This document shows, one piece after another, positions 12,058 to 22,991 of a stretch of DNA of 64,000 bases (the first letter of the stretch is position 1; each line of letters begins with the position of its first letter). This DNA is from Trichopria drosophilae (lineage: Eukaryota > Arthropoda > Insecta > Hymenoptera > Diapriidae), in contig CM059586.1 of the NCBI GenBank assembly GCA_030407085.1, forward strand, positions 92,129,501-92,193,500, given 5' to 3'. Below the pieces are notes generated by a model, which had not been told where the DNA came from, searched no databases, and saw nothing but the letters and a program-made list of their open reading frames with translations. Made by a program: the position numbers and the translations under genes.

Positions 12058-12249
12058 TAATTAAATCAAGATTTTTTTATAAATCGACATTTTTTCTTTT
12101 TTTCTTTGAGAAAAATATGGAAATAACGAACAATTTGAGGAGTCGTACGTTCTCGGTAAAAGATCCGAACTCATCAATGCCAGCAGATCACCTAAAAACA
12201 GAAGAACAATCCACATTATCAGCTGGGAAGTCACTGTGAGATCTCACGT

Positions 12250-12826
12250 GAGAATGTGAGAACTCAAATGAGATCACTCGTGAGAACGTGATAACTCACA
12301 TGAGAAATCAGGTGAGAACTCCGTTGAGATCTCTAAATATTCAAAAATGAAAAATGAATTTTACACGTTTTGAGATCAGACACATGGGAACTAGTGTCAA
12401 AAATCCCAGGATTGTTAAAATGAGAAATCAGCTGCGATTTGGACTAAGAATATCCTGATATACGAACTCATCTAAACTTTCAGAAAAGAAGAATATTCCA
12501 CATGCGCAATCATGGAGAAGGAAAAGATTTACACAAAATAATATTCTTTGTGTTTTTGGAAGTGCCTGAGATAATTCAGCCTGCAGATTTTTTATTTTTG
12601 CTATGTTTAAAAATCTCAATTTAACCGACTCGATGTTAACCCCCCAAACACAAAAAACTGACAAAATTTTGGAGGTTATGTGTGGAATATTTTTCTTTTC
12701 TGAATTTCTAGATGAGTTCGTTTTGATTTCGGAATGTTTAGAGATTCGGCGGAGATTCCACCTAACTTCTCATGTGAATTCTCGCGGTCTTGCGTGAGAT
12801 CACATGTGAGTTCTCACATTCTCACG
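12250..12826. mobile_element. Palindromic element with CGTGAGAATGTGAG ends
   Basis: CGTGAGAATGTGAGAACTCA at about 12252 matches the complement of TGAGTTCTCACATTCTCACG near 12807-12826. A second pair of arms lies inside (CATCTAAACTTTCAGAAAAG near 12470 against the complement near 12690). The ends also hold clustered TGAGA/TCTCA words. No gene. Confidence 0.7.
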
Positions 12827-13940
12827 CTTTTAGTAAAAAATACTAAAAAAAAACAGTATACTGTAATTGCGCTTCTGTATTCGTCCAAGTGCGAAAAAAA
12901 AGGAGTGATATAATTTTGTCTTCCCACAATCTTCAGATTCGTGCAACAATTTGAAATGTAAAAAAATATAAAGTTCTATAAAAATTACCGGAAGAATTTA
13001 CCATGTTGTACGATCCCCAAATTGTTCGTTATTTTCAGTAGTGTTTTTTCTTAATTAAATCAAGAAGATATAAAAATATCCATTTATATAAAATCTTACG
13101 TTTATTACATGACATTAAAAAAGAAAAAAATGTTAGCATATCGTAGAGAATTGTATGTAGAGAATAAATATCATCTATTTCAAATAGTTCTCGGTCGATT
13201 CTCAATTAATTTCTTGCCATTCTGTTATTTGCTGTATATGTATAGTAATTAGAATTAGCCTTATAGGGCCCGATTTTTTAAAAATTGACTGAGACATTTT
13301 TTATTTACGATTTTTAGCGTAAATTTCTACCTTATCAGCGGACCACTTTAGAACAACCTTGCGGAGAACCACAAGATGCCCAGTCGATAATTTCACTTCC
13401 TAATCAATAATATTCCAATTTACAGAAACTAAACACATTTTATTAGTTTCCGTTGTTTAATGTACAGTAGTCCCCCCCCCCCCTAAGTTATGCCGTCCAA
13501 TATATATATGCATTTGGCTTGTCCAAAGTTATACCACTCTTTTCCTATCGTTCCACCGCCACATTGTTTCGCTGAGCCACACTCGCTTCACGACACTCTC
13601 ACACAGAAGCACTCATTGCACGCATATAAACATAGTTACGGAAGTGGGGGTAGTGAGGGATATAACTTTGGACAAACTCCCGCCATTTTGAAAGAACCGA
13701 CGAGATAACTTAGGTTATGTCGTCGGTAAAAGAGAATTTGATAAAAATAGCTAGTCGGTATTTAGACGACAATCAAGCATGAACTAACGAAAAGTTCTTC
13801 GAAAGATTTTCTGCTCTCCATCTCATAAAATTTGTGGCAGGATATCTGTACGCAGATTTAAGCGTTATTAAAAAAAATATGCAACGTAATGGTGACTCGG
13901 ACGCTTAATGTACACTTGGTGAACATTTAAACTGTATAGT
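12827..13940. other. Repeat-derived spacer
   Basis: 13240-13372 is half of the foldback family seen complete at 13941-15097 (CTTATCAGCGGACCACTTTAG). 13465-13730 starts like a pogo-type MITE (CAGTAGTCC, a C-run, then CTAAGTTATGCCGTCC), but its right end is degraded. No gene was seen. Confidence 0.5.
13465..13730. mobile_element. Degraded pogo-like MITE, TAAGTTAT type
   Basis: TA, CAGTAGTCC and an 11-C run start it, then CTAAGTTATGCCGTCC. The interior CAAAGTTATACC and GATATAACTTTGGAC and the end ATAACTTAGG match the copies at 52812-53074 and 55977-56826. The right TIR is not intact. Confidence 0.55.
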
Positions 13941-15097
13941 ACTTTAAGGGGGTTCTAAAGTGCTCGACCGGCAAGGTAGGAATTTTCACTAAAAACTGTA
14001 AATAAAAAATTACTGAATCGATTTTCAAAATTCGGGCTCTGTAAGGACAATTTTAATTATTATAAACGGTACCCTAGAAAATGCCAAAGAAATTAATTGT
14101 TAACTGGCCGAGAGTTTTCGAAAATAAATAAAAATCATATATTTCCGAAAATTTATTTAATATTTTTGGTATTTTCTAGGAAACTATTTCTAATGTTAGA
14201 ATTGCCCTTACAGAGTCCGAATTTAAAAAATGTTATTCAGTTATCTTTAACCCATTAATGCCCAAATGCACAGAAAGTTTACTGCAACTAAAACGCTTAT
14301 TTTCAATATGAAATAAATTTCCAAAAAATAAAAACGATCAGATTCAACCATTTTCAAGGCCGCTCTTTTAAATGGTAGTAAGAAAATTTTTTAAAAATTG
14401 AAATTTGTATTTGATTTTGACATATATAGTAGAAAAACATGATTTTTGAAATTCAAGATGGCGGATCCAATATGGTGGACTGAAATTCAATAAATTGCTT
14501 CAAAATCGCGATTAAATGCGTATACGGGGGTTTTTGGGGTTGTTCATCACGAATTTGAGGCTAGATTTTTTAAATTCAAGATGGTGGATCCGATATGGCC
14601 GACCATATTTCATGAAATAATTCAAAATCATACGATAATGTTTATACGCGAATTTCATCAATAATGTTCACAATTGATAGAGTAAGGTTTATTTTTTCGA
14701 GATATTGATGTTTTGAAGATGTTAGATTGATTCGGGGCAAAACAAAAAAATTCCTAGTTGAAATTCATATATTTTGTGCACTTTTGTTTGCAGAAAGGCA
14801 TCGATACGGCAACATTATTGATACGAAACAATATTCACAAAAAACGAAACACGCGAAATTTTGTTCATTTTTTTTTAAATGCACCATATTGGTTTTTAAA
14901 GCAATTGAAATGCAATTTTGACCACGCCAATCGAAAGAGCATACTCGAAAATGGTAGGGTTGGTCAGTTTCAAGTCAAAATTAATCTTATTTCCTGTTGA
15001 AAATCAACGTCGAAAATCAACGTAAATATGTGCGTCTCCCGTCCTTAATGGGTTAATTTAGCAAAAATTCCTATCTTACCGGCGGACCACTTAAAGT
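13941..15097. mobile_element. Foldback element with ACTTTAAG ends, carrying a TTAA insert
   Basis: Left arm starts ACTTTAAGGGGGTTCTAAAG; the right arm ends with the complement (GGACCACTTAAAGT). GGCTCTGTAAGGACAATT near 14035 pairs with AATTGCCCTTACAGAG near 14200. The right arm is split by the TTAA element 14247-15056. A second member is at 42628-43190 and a half copy at about 13240-13372. Confidence 0.7.
14247..15056. mobile_element. TTAA-flanked element
   Basis: TTAA at 14247-14250 and 15053-15056, with CCCATTAATGCCC at the left end and CCCATTAAGGACGGGAGACG on the reverse strand at the right end. The right 350 bp matches the right part of 47253-48314 closely; the left part differs, so the element looks recombinant. 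It contains two copies of the AAGATGGCGGATCC / AAGATGGTGGATCC motif. Confidence 0.75.
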
Positions 15098-15442
15098 TCA
15101 TGCGTATGAATGACACCTTTACCATGTGTTACAACTGGACAAGAACATGTTGGCACATGGGAATGCGGCCTAATGTATTTGTAGTCTTTTCTGATTGGTT
15201 AATTTCTCTCAGTGTATAAAGATTCAATAACATAACCTAAAATAATAACAAGATTAATTATGTTGTATGTTTATTAATCAACTGAGAAGTGACAAAATAT
15301 TTAAAAATAATTCTTCTAACCTCTGAGATGGAAGTGAATAAATAAAAATATTGTGATAAATATAAGTGGTACTTGTATTTCAAAATTTCACTTTTTCACT
15401 CTCTGCAAACTAAAACAAATTACCAAAAGTGATATTAATAAA
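15098..15442 (+). promoter_or_regulatory. Upstream region of the DGCR6/Gonadal gene
   Basis: 345 bp between the foldback element and the start codon. It must hold the 5' UTR and probably the core promoter. I see no box strong enough to name. An in-frame upstream ATG lies at 15353. Confidence 0.35.
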
Positions 15443-15967
15443 ATGGATTATGAAAATCCAAATCCCCATGACCTCCAAAGAAAACTTTATTTTCTTGTGG
15501 AACAACTACAACACATGGCTAGTGAATTACCTCCAAAATATCAAATGCGACTTCCTTACGAACTACTCTCCAGTTTAGCCAATTCTCTCCTAAACGATAC
15601 AATCTTTGAAATCGTCAAAGGTTTAATGGAGATTCAGCATGTAACAGAAAAACATCTTTTCCAACAAAGGCTGCAGCTTCTCAATCAACAGAAGATCGAA
15701 ACCCGAGAGATGCTGGAAACTGTAGAAAACGAAGAAATGCGAGAAGTAGCACAAACTGCACTTTTCGTTAAACACAAAGAAGAACTAAAACAAACCGATA
15801 TGAAGCTAGTAATGCAACTGGATCAGAAAGTCGAAGATCAACAAAGTACTCTTGAAAAAGCCGGCGTTCCTGGATTTCACATAACTAAAAATCCTATGGA
15901 AATTCAATTACAAATGCGACTGTGTGATTTTATAATACGACTTTCCAAAATGGAAGTACCGAGTTAA
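15443..15967 (+). CDS. DGCR6: DGCR6 / Gonadal (gdl) family protein
   Basis: 174 aa in a single exon. The start MDYENPNPHDLQRKLYFLVE, the following LPPKYQMRLPYELLSSLA, then LNDTIFEIVKGLMEIQHVTE and a long charged helix are typical of the DGCR6 family (fly Gonadal, human DGCR6/DGCR6L). Length is a little shorter than the human protein of about 220 aa. The middle (about residues 75-130) is rich in Q, E and K and should form a coiled coil. The molecular role of the family is poorly known. I chose the ATG at 15443 because the homologous part begins there; an in-frame ATG at 15353 would add 30 unrelated residues. AATAAA at about 16011 can serve as poly(A) signal. An intact gene. Confidence 0.9.
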   Translation: MDYENPNPHDLQRKLYFLVEQLQHMASELPPKYQMRLPYELLSSLANSLLNDTIFEIVKGLMEIQHVTEKHLFQQRLQLLNQQKIETREMLETVENEEMREVAQTALFVKHKEELKQTDMKLVMQLDQKVEDQQSTLEKAGVPGFHITKNPMEIQLQMRLCDFIIRLSKMEVPS

Positions 15968-16997
15968 CACGTAATATTGAATTTTGTTATTAATGTAATA
16001 GAAAAATTTAAATAAATGTAAGTTTTTATACCATGTTGGTATATCATGCATTGTTTCTATCGATAATGACTTATGGAATTATTGGTTTGGGAGGGGCTTT
16101 CGATAATATAATTAGGAAACTTCAAACTTTACAAAACAGTTCTAAAAATGATATCTTTTAAAGACCCATATTTTCCTTCCAAATCATTCGTTGATATGAA
16201 CGCCTTAACAATTCGAAAACTATTCTATCGCAGATCAACTGTGCATTGTATAATTAATAAGGAGTTTAATGTTACAGAAAATAAAATTAATACTAGAAGT
16301 AAGACACTCGGTAATGTGATAACCGAGGGGTCAACCGCTGGTCAAAAAATGTACAGGTATTCCCAAAAGTGGGAATATATTCCTAATATTCCCGCCGTAT
16401 TCCCACTATTCCTGCCGTATTCCTAATATTCCCAACATTCCCACTGCATTCCTAGTATTTCCTACGTATTTTCAGTACTCTCAGTGACGATACAGATCTT
16501 AGCCTTTTATGCTGTACAATAATCTGCGATATTGTAGTACAAAGCAACTTATACACATACACATACATATATTTAAGTCAACAAATTTTTATTTCATTTA
16601 TGAACAGACAATTTTTTTACATTACAACCTAACTATAAATCTCTAAATATCTAATGTAACGTTTAAATATTTTATTCCTCATTTTTAAAAAATTTTAAAT
16701 TATCATTTTTTTTGTTAGTATTGTGTAAATTTTAATAAAACGTATTAATTTTATTGATTTTTAACATTAGGTTAAAATTTAGCAACTATCTGTAGTTATT
16801 AACAGTTTGCAAAATTTCGCATTTTCTATTCTCAGATATATTAAATTAAAAATATTTACAATAGTGATTAACTAGAAATATTTCTTTGAGAATTAAATCG
16901 ATTTCAAAAGTTTTGATCACCACAGTTAACATCATTTTTAAAACTTATATTTCCATATAAACAAAAAAAAGTCGAAATAACAAGCGTTTCTAAATAT

Positions 16998-18310
16998 TTA
17001 ACTTATTAACGTCAAGTAGGACACTTTTTTCGCTTCAATTTCAATAAAGAATTTCATATGAAACTCCAAGTTCAAATAAATTGAAAGGTACATGTCTTAC
17101 TATTTTCGAGGTCGTTCTTTTCAATGCTGTCGTCAAAGTTTGAGCTATTTTAATTAGAAAATTAAATATGGCGATTTAAATGGCAAAATAACGCGAAAAA
17201 TCGAGTGTTCTTTTTTATAAAACATTTTTTTCTCATCGAAAGAATATTTGTCCTCAGAAAATTTCTTCATTAAACGTGGACCCAATAGTTACAGAATCAA
17301 GATAAATTTTTTAAATATTTAAAAACTAACATGGTGACCACAAAATGACGACTCCAATGACAAATTTCTAATTAAAACTTAACAATTCTTTTTCTTGAAA
17401 ACCATAGACTTTAGAAAAAATGTTCTAAGAATAAATACGTTTTAGAATTAGTCAAAAAATGCTCTCAAATTTTTTCAGAATATATTGTTAAAATTTTTTA
17501 TTTTTCGAAAATCGAAATTTTTAAAAAAGTCGTCCAAAAATCTGAAAAAATTTGAGTATTCTTTGCCCAATTCGAAGACATTTTTGTTCTAAGGAAATTT
17601 TATCGAGGTCTAGAGTTTTCAAGAAAAAAAATTACTATCTTGAAATCTAGAAAAGTTTAATAATTTTTTTGCTTGAAAACTGTAGACGTTAGAACAAAAT
17701 TTCCTTAGAACAAAAATGTCTTCGAATTGGTCAAAGAATACTCTCAAATTTTTTCAGATTTTTTGGACGACTTTTTTAAAAATTTCGATTTTTCGAATTT
17801 TTGAAAAATAAAAAATTTTAACAATATATTCTGAAAATATTTGAGAGAATTTTTTGACTCATTCTAAAATTTATTTATTCTTAGAAAATTTTGTCTGAAG
17901 TCTACAGTTTTCAAGAAAAACTATTGTTAAGTTTTAATTAGAAATTTGTCATTGGAGTCGCCATTTTGTGGTCACCATGTTAGTTTTTAAATATTTAAAA
18001 AATTTATCTTGATACTGTAACTATTGGGTCCACGTTTAATGAAGAAATTTTCTGACGACAAATATTCATTCGATGAGAAAAAAATGTTTTATAAAAAAGA
18101 ACACTCGATTTTTCGCGTTATTTTGACATTTAAATCGGCATATTTAATTTTCTAAATAAGATAGCTCAATTTTGACAACAGCACTGAAAAGAGCGACCTC
18201 GAAAATAGTAAGACATGTACCTTTCAATTTATTTGAACTTGCATTTTCATATGAAATTTTTGATTGAAATTTAAGTGAAAAAAGTGTCCTTCTTGACGTT
18301 AATGGGTTAA
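16998..18310. mobile_element. TTAA-flanked foldback nested in the hAT-like element
   Basis: TTAA at 16998-17001 and 18307-18310; inner ends CTTATTAACGTC and, in complement, CCCATTAACGTC. It is a palindrome centred near 17.64 kb over almost its whole length (for example TGGTGACCACAAAATG near 17332 and its complement near 17969). Same family as 5050-6351. Confidence 0.85.
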
Positions 18311-18370
18311 AAAAATTCTCATGTACTCCCAGATGTTGCCGATTGCCGATTATTTCCAAATATTATGATT

Positions 18371-18545
18371 GCGTCATCCAAATATTCCCAAATATTCCAA
18401 GATATTGCCGAGTATTCCTAAATATTCCGAGATATTGCCGAATATTCCGATATATTCCCAAATATTCCAAATATTGCCGAGTATTCCTAAGTATACCCAA
18501 TATTCCCGAATATTCCCTAAATATTCCCAATATTCCCGGTACAAT
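18371..18545. repeat. Short 10-bp tandem array
   Basis: About 16 units of the type AATATTCCCA / AGTATTCCTA / GATATTGCCG, mostly in strict 10-bp phase. It is the short counterpart of the 1.4 kb array at 25291-26670 and sits at the same place, next to the right end of the hAT-like element. Confidence 0.9.
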
Positions 18546-18787
18546 GTACAGGTATTCCTTCAGTGGTTGACCCCTCGGTGATAACCCACAATTTTAAGAA
18601 GACTGTAGGTCGGAAGAGCTACTATTATGTAGCGGCCAAAGTCTATAATATAATCCTTCCCGAAGTGAAACTAATAAATTACCAAAATTGTAAAAATATT
18701 TTATATGCGTACCTAGTAAAAACACCGGTAAACAATATTATTAAGAAGCTGTGTCTTTAATAAGACTTCAATTTATTATGTATATCA

Positions 18788-19628
18788 GTATTCAACAAGT
18801 ACTTCTTTAAAAAGTATTTAACACGTTTTTTTGTTTTTCCCCAAAAACTATTTTTGGGGTAGAAATTACCCTTAAATGTTTGTAGAAATGGCCATTGAAT
18901 GTCTTTAGGGTTGAATAATAGTATATTAAAAATTATTTGTAGCATGTCTGTCAATATTGGGATATTGACGTTTTGACGTCGCTGATGAAGAATTTGAAAA
19001 TTCAAAATGGCGGATCCAATATGGCGGTCGAAGTTTTATTAATTTTTATGAATGTAATGAAAATTCGGATCTTTATGTTTTTGCGGTCGCTGATGACGAT
19101 TCTAAAGTCAGGTTTTGAACATTCAAAATGGCGGACGAATTTTACTACTTTTCAGGAATTTTGTGAAACATGGTTGGCTAGGGATTTTTGGTATTACTGA
19201 TTATCAACATGATGTTAGAGTTTGTGAAATTGTAGATTAAGAATAGCCGTTGCAACACGGTCAATTTTCATAAAAATTAATAAAAATTCGTCCGCCATTT
19301 TGACTTTTCAAAACCTGACTTTAGAATCGTCATCAGCGACCGCAAAAACATAAAGATCCCATATTTTCATCACATTCATAAAAATTAATAAAAATTCGAC
19401 CGCCATTTTGAATTTTCAAATTCTTCATCAGCGACGTCAAAACGTCAATATCCCAATATTGACAGACATGCTACAAATAATTTTTAACGTACTATTATTC
19501 AACCCTAAAGACATTCAATGGCCATTTCTCCAAACATTCAAGGGTGATTTCTACCCCAAAAATGGTTTTTGGGGAAAAACAAAAAAAAAACACGTGTTAA
19601 ATACTTTTTAAAGAAGTACTTGTATACG
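18788..19628. mobile_element. Foldback element of about 840 bp
   Basis: Left end AAGTACTTCTTTAAAAAGTA and its complement at the right end. The arms run about 400 bp each around a loop near 19160-19240 (for example CATGCTACAAATAATTTTTA near 19468 and its complement near 18925). Each arm includes TTCAAAATGGCGGA blocks, one of the window-wide motif copies. Both arms can be read in the same 60-80-residue frame; this is a palindrome effect, not a gene. Confidence 0.85.
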
Positions 19629-19872
19629 CAGTTTCAAAAAAATCGGTGATTATCACTTCCCTAGTGTTACTTGTAAGATTTATCTTTAATTTAGGTTAGT
19701 AACAATTATAGGTTTAAAGCGTTATTTGCTGCTACGGACAGAGGTTATTATTACCCTCATGTAGCCTTAAAAATTTTTCTTTGCGTTATTATGTTTTTAT
19801 TTTATTTTATGCAATAAGTTTAATGTATAATTACTGTAAATGTATCCAAAGAATTAGAAATAAATATTATTA
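19629..19872. other. Short spacer
   Basis: AT-rich, nothing recognised. Confidence 0.4.
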
Positions 19873-20192
19873 CAGTAGGACCTCTCACTAACGACACTCC
19901 CGCTAACGATACCTCCCATCAACGATAGAAAATCACTCTCACGAACGACTACGAGATACCTCTCCTTATCCCTTCTACCGGGCATCTGTACAGTGGCCCT
20001 TCTCTTATTTTAACTGCGTCCTTTATTTTACCTTTTTTTTCGTCCATTATGTTAACTTCTTCCCCTCATGAGTTCCCCCACCATTCGCCATTTGAAAGTG
20101 TTCAAAAGAGTGCGGACTGCTGTTTGCGCTTGCGCATACAGGTGAATAAGGGCGCCACTACAGTGGCCCTTCTCTTATTTTAACTCCTATTA

Positions 20193-20427
20193 CAGTAGGA
20201 GCTCTCTTATTCTAATTAGTAAAGTTTTTGAAGATGGCGCCGACCTCTCTTATTCTAATTTTCCCTTTACCCCCACTTACTTTGCTTGCGAGCTTGTGAT
20301 TCGTGGACAATATTTTTCGTTGACTTTTCGTGTGATAGTGAGAGAAGACTTGTGGGGGAACGATTAGAATAAGAGAGGCTGGACAATTAGAACAAGAAAG
20401 ACATTTAGAATAAGAGAGGTCCTACTG
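20193..20427. mobile_element. Innermost pogo-like MITE, 235 bp
   Basis: TA on both sides, CAGTAGGAGCTCTCTTATTC at the left and the complement of CAGTAGGACCTCTCTTATTC at the right. It interrupts the TTTTAAC series of the surrounding element, which resumes directly after it. Sister copies at 22754-22991 and 59938-60190. Confidence 0.9.
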
Positions 20428-21754
20428 TATTTTAACTGCGTCCTTTATTTTAACTTTCTTTCGTCTCTTATGTTAACTTCTTCCCCCAGGAACAACCTTA
20501 ATAGGAATAATTTTCACCCATGAAACACTTGTTTAACTAGTAACAATAGTATAATTAACACCAACGAAAATAAAATTCATGAACTTCTTCAGCCACGGAA
20601 CGTTACATTTCCATTTTTTAATTTATTGTGTAATGTATAAAATAGGGAAAGGTAATATTTTTATCCTGCGATATTATAACGAAAAACACAACAAATAAAT
20701 TAGGGTTATTTTGAATATTTAATGTGTTGTAAAGAAAAAAAGAAGCGGATCTTCATAAAATTGCACTTTATTTTGAATCCACCCACATGCAAATTGATTT
20801 TGAAAATTTGTAAATCTGAAAATTTTCAAAATCGGGTAAGTCATACCCGAAATCTGACAAAATTTCAGAGGTTGTCACAAGTAGGGATGACAAAATTTCT
20901 TTCAGTTTGACGATTTCTTAGGTTTAAATTTTATCGAATCGCAAAATGTTATTGGAGTAAATTGTAGGCTTTTTCAAGCTAATTTCGAGGTAATTTTATG
21001 CTATGTAAAAATAACAAAAAATGGAAAAAATAGTGATTTTTGTACCTTTATCGCGATTTCGGCACCGTTTACCTTCATTTATATGTCAATTAAAGTGAAA
21101 TTTCTTTACTTAGACATCATTTAGAAACTTTTCCAACGGTAAGCCAAAAAACAATTTTTTTACGGACACCCTAGTGTATACGTGTGTCAGTATTATAAAT
21201 TTCAGCTTTCAAACAAATTTCTAAGTAACTTATGAAATAGCAATCGACTGAATTTCCCTTAATATTCTAGTCTAGCTAAACTAACATTCTGCTAATAGAT
21301 TCTTCCAGCCATCTGTATGAGAATCACGTACCATTTTACCAGACATAAGAATCTGTATTCAGGTACCACTATGCAGAGTATTTATAAAAATAAGCTTCTG
21401 CTGAAGATCTTCTATACGACTGCTATAAACGACTGGTGGAAGGGCTCAAAATAAAACACGCGGTTTGATCGGCCTCAAGAAACTATTTAAAATTTATTCG
21501 CGATCAACCGGTGACGACCCGATCGCGACCTGGACATCCTAACCCCGACGACGTTCCGAAACGTTCTCTATCAACCCGATCCTCACTTTTTTTCATCTTA
21601 GTTCGACTTTTCAAACTCTCGAACATTTAAATAGACTACAACGTCATACTTTACATCGATAATATACTATTCGAATTACAAATAATTTTATCGAGATCGT
21701 CACCATTTTGAAGGGCCTTTTACATAATTTACCTAACAGGCCTGCTTCATTTTG

Positions 21755-21850
21755 AGAGGTACCCCCATTCGGGTGTGCAATGGCGTAGGGAAAAACCACC
21801 TCTGTGGGAAAAAACCTACGCCGGGTACCGCAGTTGATAAAACATCGATT
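21755..21850. repeat. GC-rich block shared with 9840-9930
   Basis: GGTACCCCCATTCGGGTGTG, CAATGGCGTAGGG, then CCTACGCCGGGTACCGCAGT. Complement of the block at 9840-9930. It sits in an unrelated transposon, so it may itself be a small mobile or captured unit. Confidence 0.65.
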
Positions 21851-22235
21851 CCGTCCGTAACAACTGCATTGAGTTGACGAGAAGAATCTTATGCGAAGAA
21901 TCATTCATCAAACTGCAATAATTTTAATCTCAGATTGTCATTACAGAATCTTCTTTCCTCTGGTCATGAAGATGACTGACGAAAAAAAGTTAAAATAAAG
22001 GACGCATTTAAAATAAGGGGAGGGCCACTGTATATCCCGGCGATTTTGTGCAGGTGGGGGTGAAAAGATGGTAGAGTGAGGGAAATATCCGGATATTTAT
22101 CGCTTCATGAATTCGGACTTTTATTGGTTAGAATCATGAGAGTGGTGGAAGAGTCTTTCTCTCTCGAGTAGTCGTTCGTAAGAGGTATGAGGGAAAGGCT
22201 AGGAACCAAACCAGTCGTTATTAAGAGGTCCTACT

Positions 22236-22748
22236 TGTAACGAATTTTTTTATGATTGTCCCCGTTCGGGCCCCATTGTAACGATTTTGTTATGATTCTG
22301 GGATTAAAAATAATTTTTTGGCATTCGTAATTAATTTTATGTAAATAATTATTATTTTATATGGATCGGTGTTTCGTCCCAGATCTGCTCACGGACTCGT
22401 CAGTTGGGCTATGTGAGCAGACCCTGCCCAAGACACGAAACTAATCGTGAATTGTAAATATATATATATATAATAAAATAAAGGATACTACTCACACACA
22501 TCCCTACCGCGACGCGCAAAACCGGAACCGCCACCGATCCTTAGTGATCTTCTTCGCGACACAAACTAACTGATATTGATCAACCGAGTTGATATTTATA
22601 CGATTGTCATGCAGGTTTGTAAACAAGCATAATAAATATAAACAAAACAATTGAAAGATTCCTTCCCTATCTCTTATTTTTCTTTATATTCCTCTATAAT
22701 ACCTCCATCTCTAAAGCATGGTGCATCATAACAAAATACACCGTTACA
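22236..22748. mobile_element. Solo LTR of a retrotransposon
   Basis: Starts TGTAACGA and ends CGTTACA (TG..CA with inverted ends), flanked by TACT at 22232-22235 and 22749-22752. It holds AATAAAATAAAGG at about 22475, usable as a poly(A) signal. It splits the right end of the pogo-like element; removing it with one TACT restores CCTACTG-TA. No internal retrotransposon genes are next to it, so it is a solo LTR. The 4-bp duplication fits Gypsy-type elements, but the family is not proven. Confidence 0.85.
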
Positions 22749-22753
22749 TACTG

Positions 22754-22991
22754 TACTGTACCGAACCTCTCTTATTCGAATTGCCTTTCTTATTCTAAAT
22801 GTCCAGCCCCTCTTATTCTAATAGTTCCCCCACAAGTCTTCTCCCACTATCACACGAAAAGTCAACGAAAAATATTGTCCACGAATCACAAGCTCGCAAG
22901 CTAAGAAAGTGGGGGTAAGAGGAAAATTAGAATAAGAGAGGTTGGCGCCATCTTGAAAAACTTTACGTATTAGAATAAGAGAGGTCCTACT
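22754..22991. mobile_element. Pogo-like MITE, inverted copy
   Basis: Complement of the 20193-20427 type: CCTCTCTTATTCGAATTGCC at the left, GGCGCCATCTTGAAAAAC and AGAGAGGTCCTACT at the right. Ends slightly damaged. Confidence 0.8.

Larger units (their letters stand above)
16324..18577. mobile_element. hAT-like non-autonomous element with perfect 8-bp duplication
   Basis: Termini are CGAGGGGTCAACC and its exact complement, flanked by GTGATAAC on both sides (16316-16323 and 18578-18585). An 8-bp target duplication and a GGGGTC..CAACC type end fit the hAT superfamily. Subterminal ATGTACAGGTATTCC occurs on both sides (about 16349 and 18545). It contains a short 10-bp array (18371-18545) and a nested TTAA element (16998-18310). 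A sister copy is 24792-26715. Confidence 0.9.
16034..18760 (+). pseudogene. Non-LTR retrotransposon ORF2 C-terminus, split by a hAT-like element
   Basis: The segments 16034-16323 and 18586-18760 encode the region after the reverse transcriptase of a jockey/CR1-like element: ALFLSIMTYGIIGLGGAFDN, LQTLQN, INTRSKTLGNV, then KTVGRKSYYYVAAKVYN and LPEVK. The 2254-bp insert at 16324-18577 duplicated GTGATAAC; taking out the insert and one copy joins both halves in frame. The fragment starts only some 20 bp after the poly(A) signal of the DGCR6 gene. The reverse transcriptase domain itself is absent. Confidence 0.85.
19991..22030. mobile_element. Middle pogo-like element(s), CTTATTTTAACTGCG type
   Basis: Left ends after TA at 19991 and again at 20161 read CAGTGGCCCTTCTCTTATTT. 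A right end GGGAGGGCCACTG-TA closes at 22030. The two left ends 170 bp apart mean one truncated copy and one longer copy. The interior between 20490 and 21990 is not recognised except for the GC-rich block at 21755-21850. Confidence 0.65.
19873..22753. mobile_element. Outer pogo-like element of a nested stack
   Basis: Left end after TA: CAGTAGGACCTCTCACTAAC. The right end, in complement, is CAGTAGGACCTCTTAATAAC but is split by the solo LTR at 22236-22748. Inside are the elements starting at 19991 and 20161 and the one at 20193-20427. Short end words recur (CTAACGA.ACTCCC, CTAACGATACCTCCC), a feature of this pogo-like group. No transposase frame found. Confidence 0.75.

Noticed and set aside
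15353..15442. Longer start for the DGCR6/Gonadal protein
   Set aside because: The extra 30 residues do not look like the family N-terminus; the conserved start is MDYENPNPHDLQRK.
18757..19611. Matching frames starting MNFQILHQRRQNV on both strands
   Set aside because: A foldback palindrome gives the same reading on both arms; no domain, no splice support.
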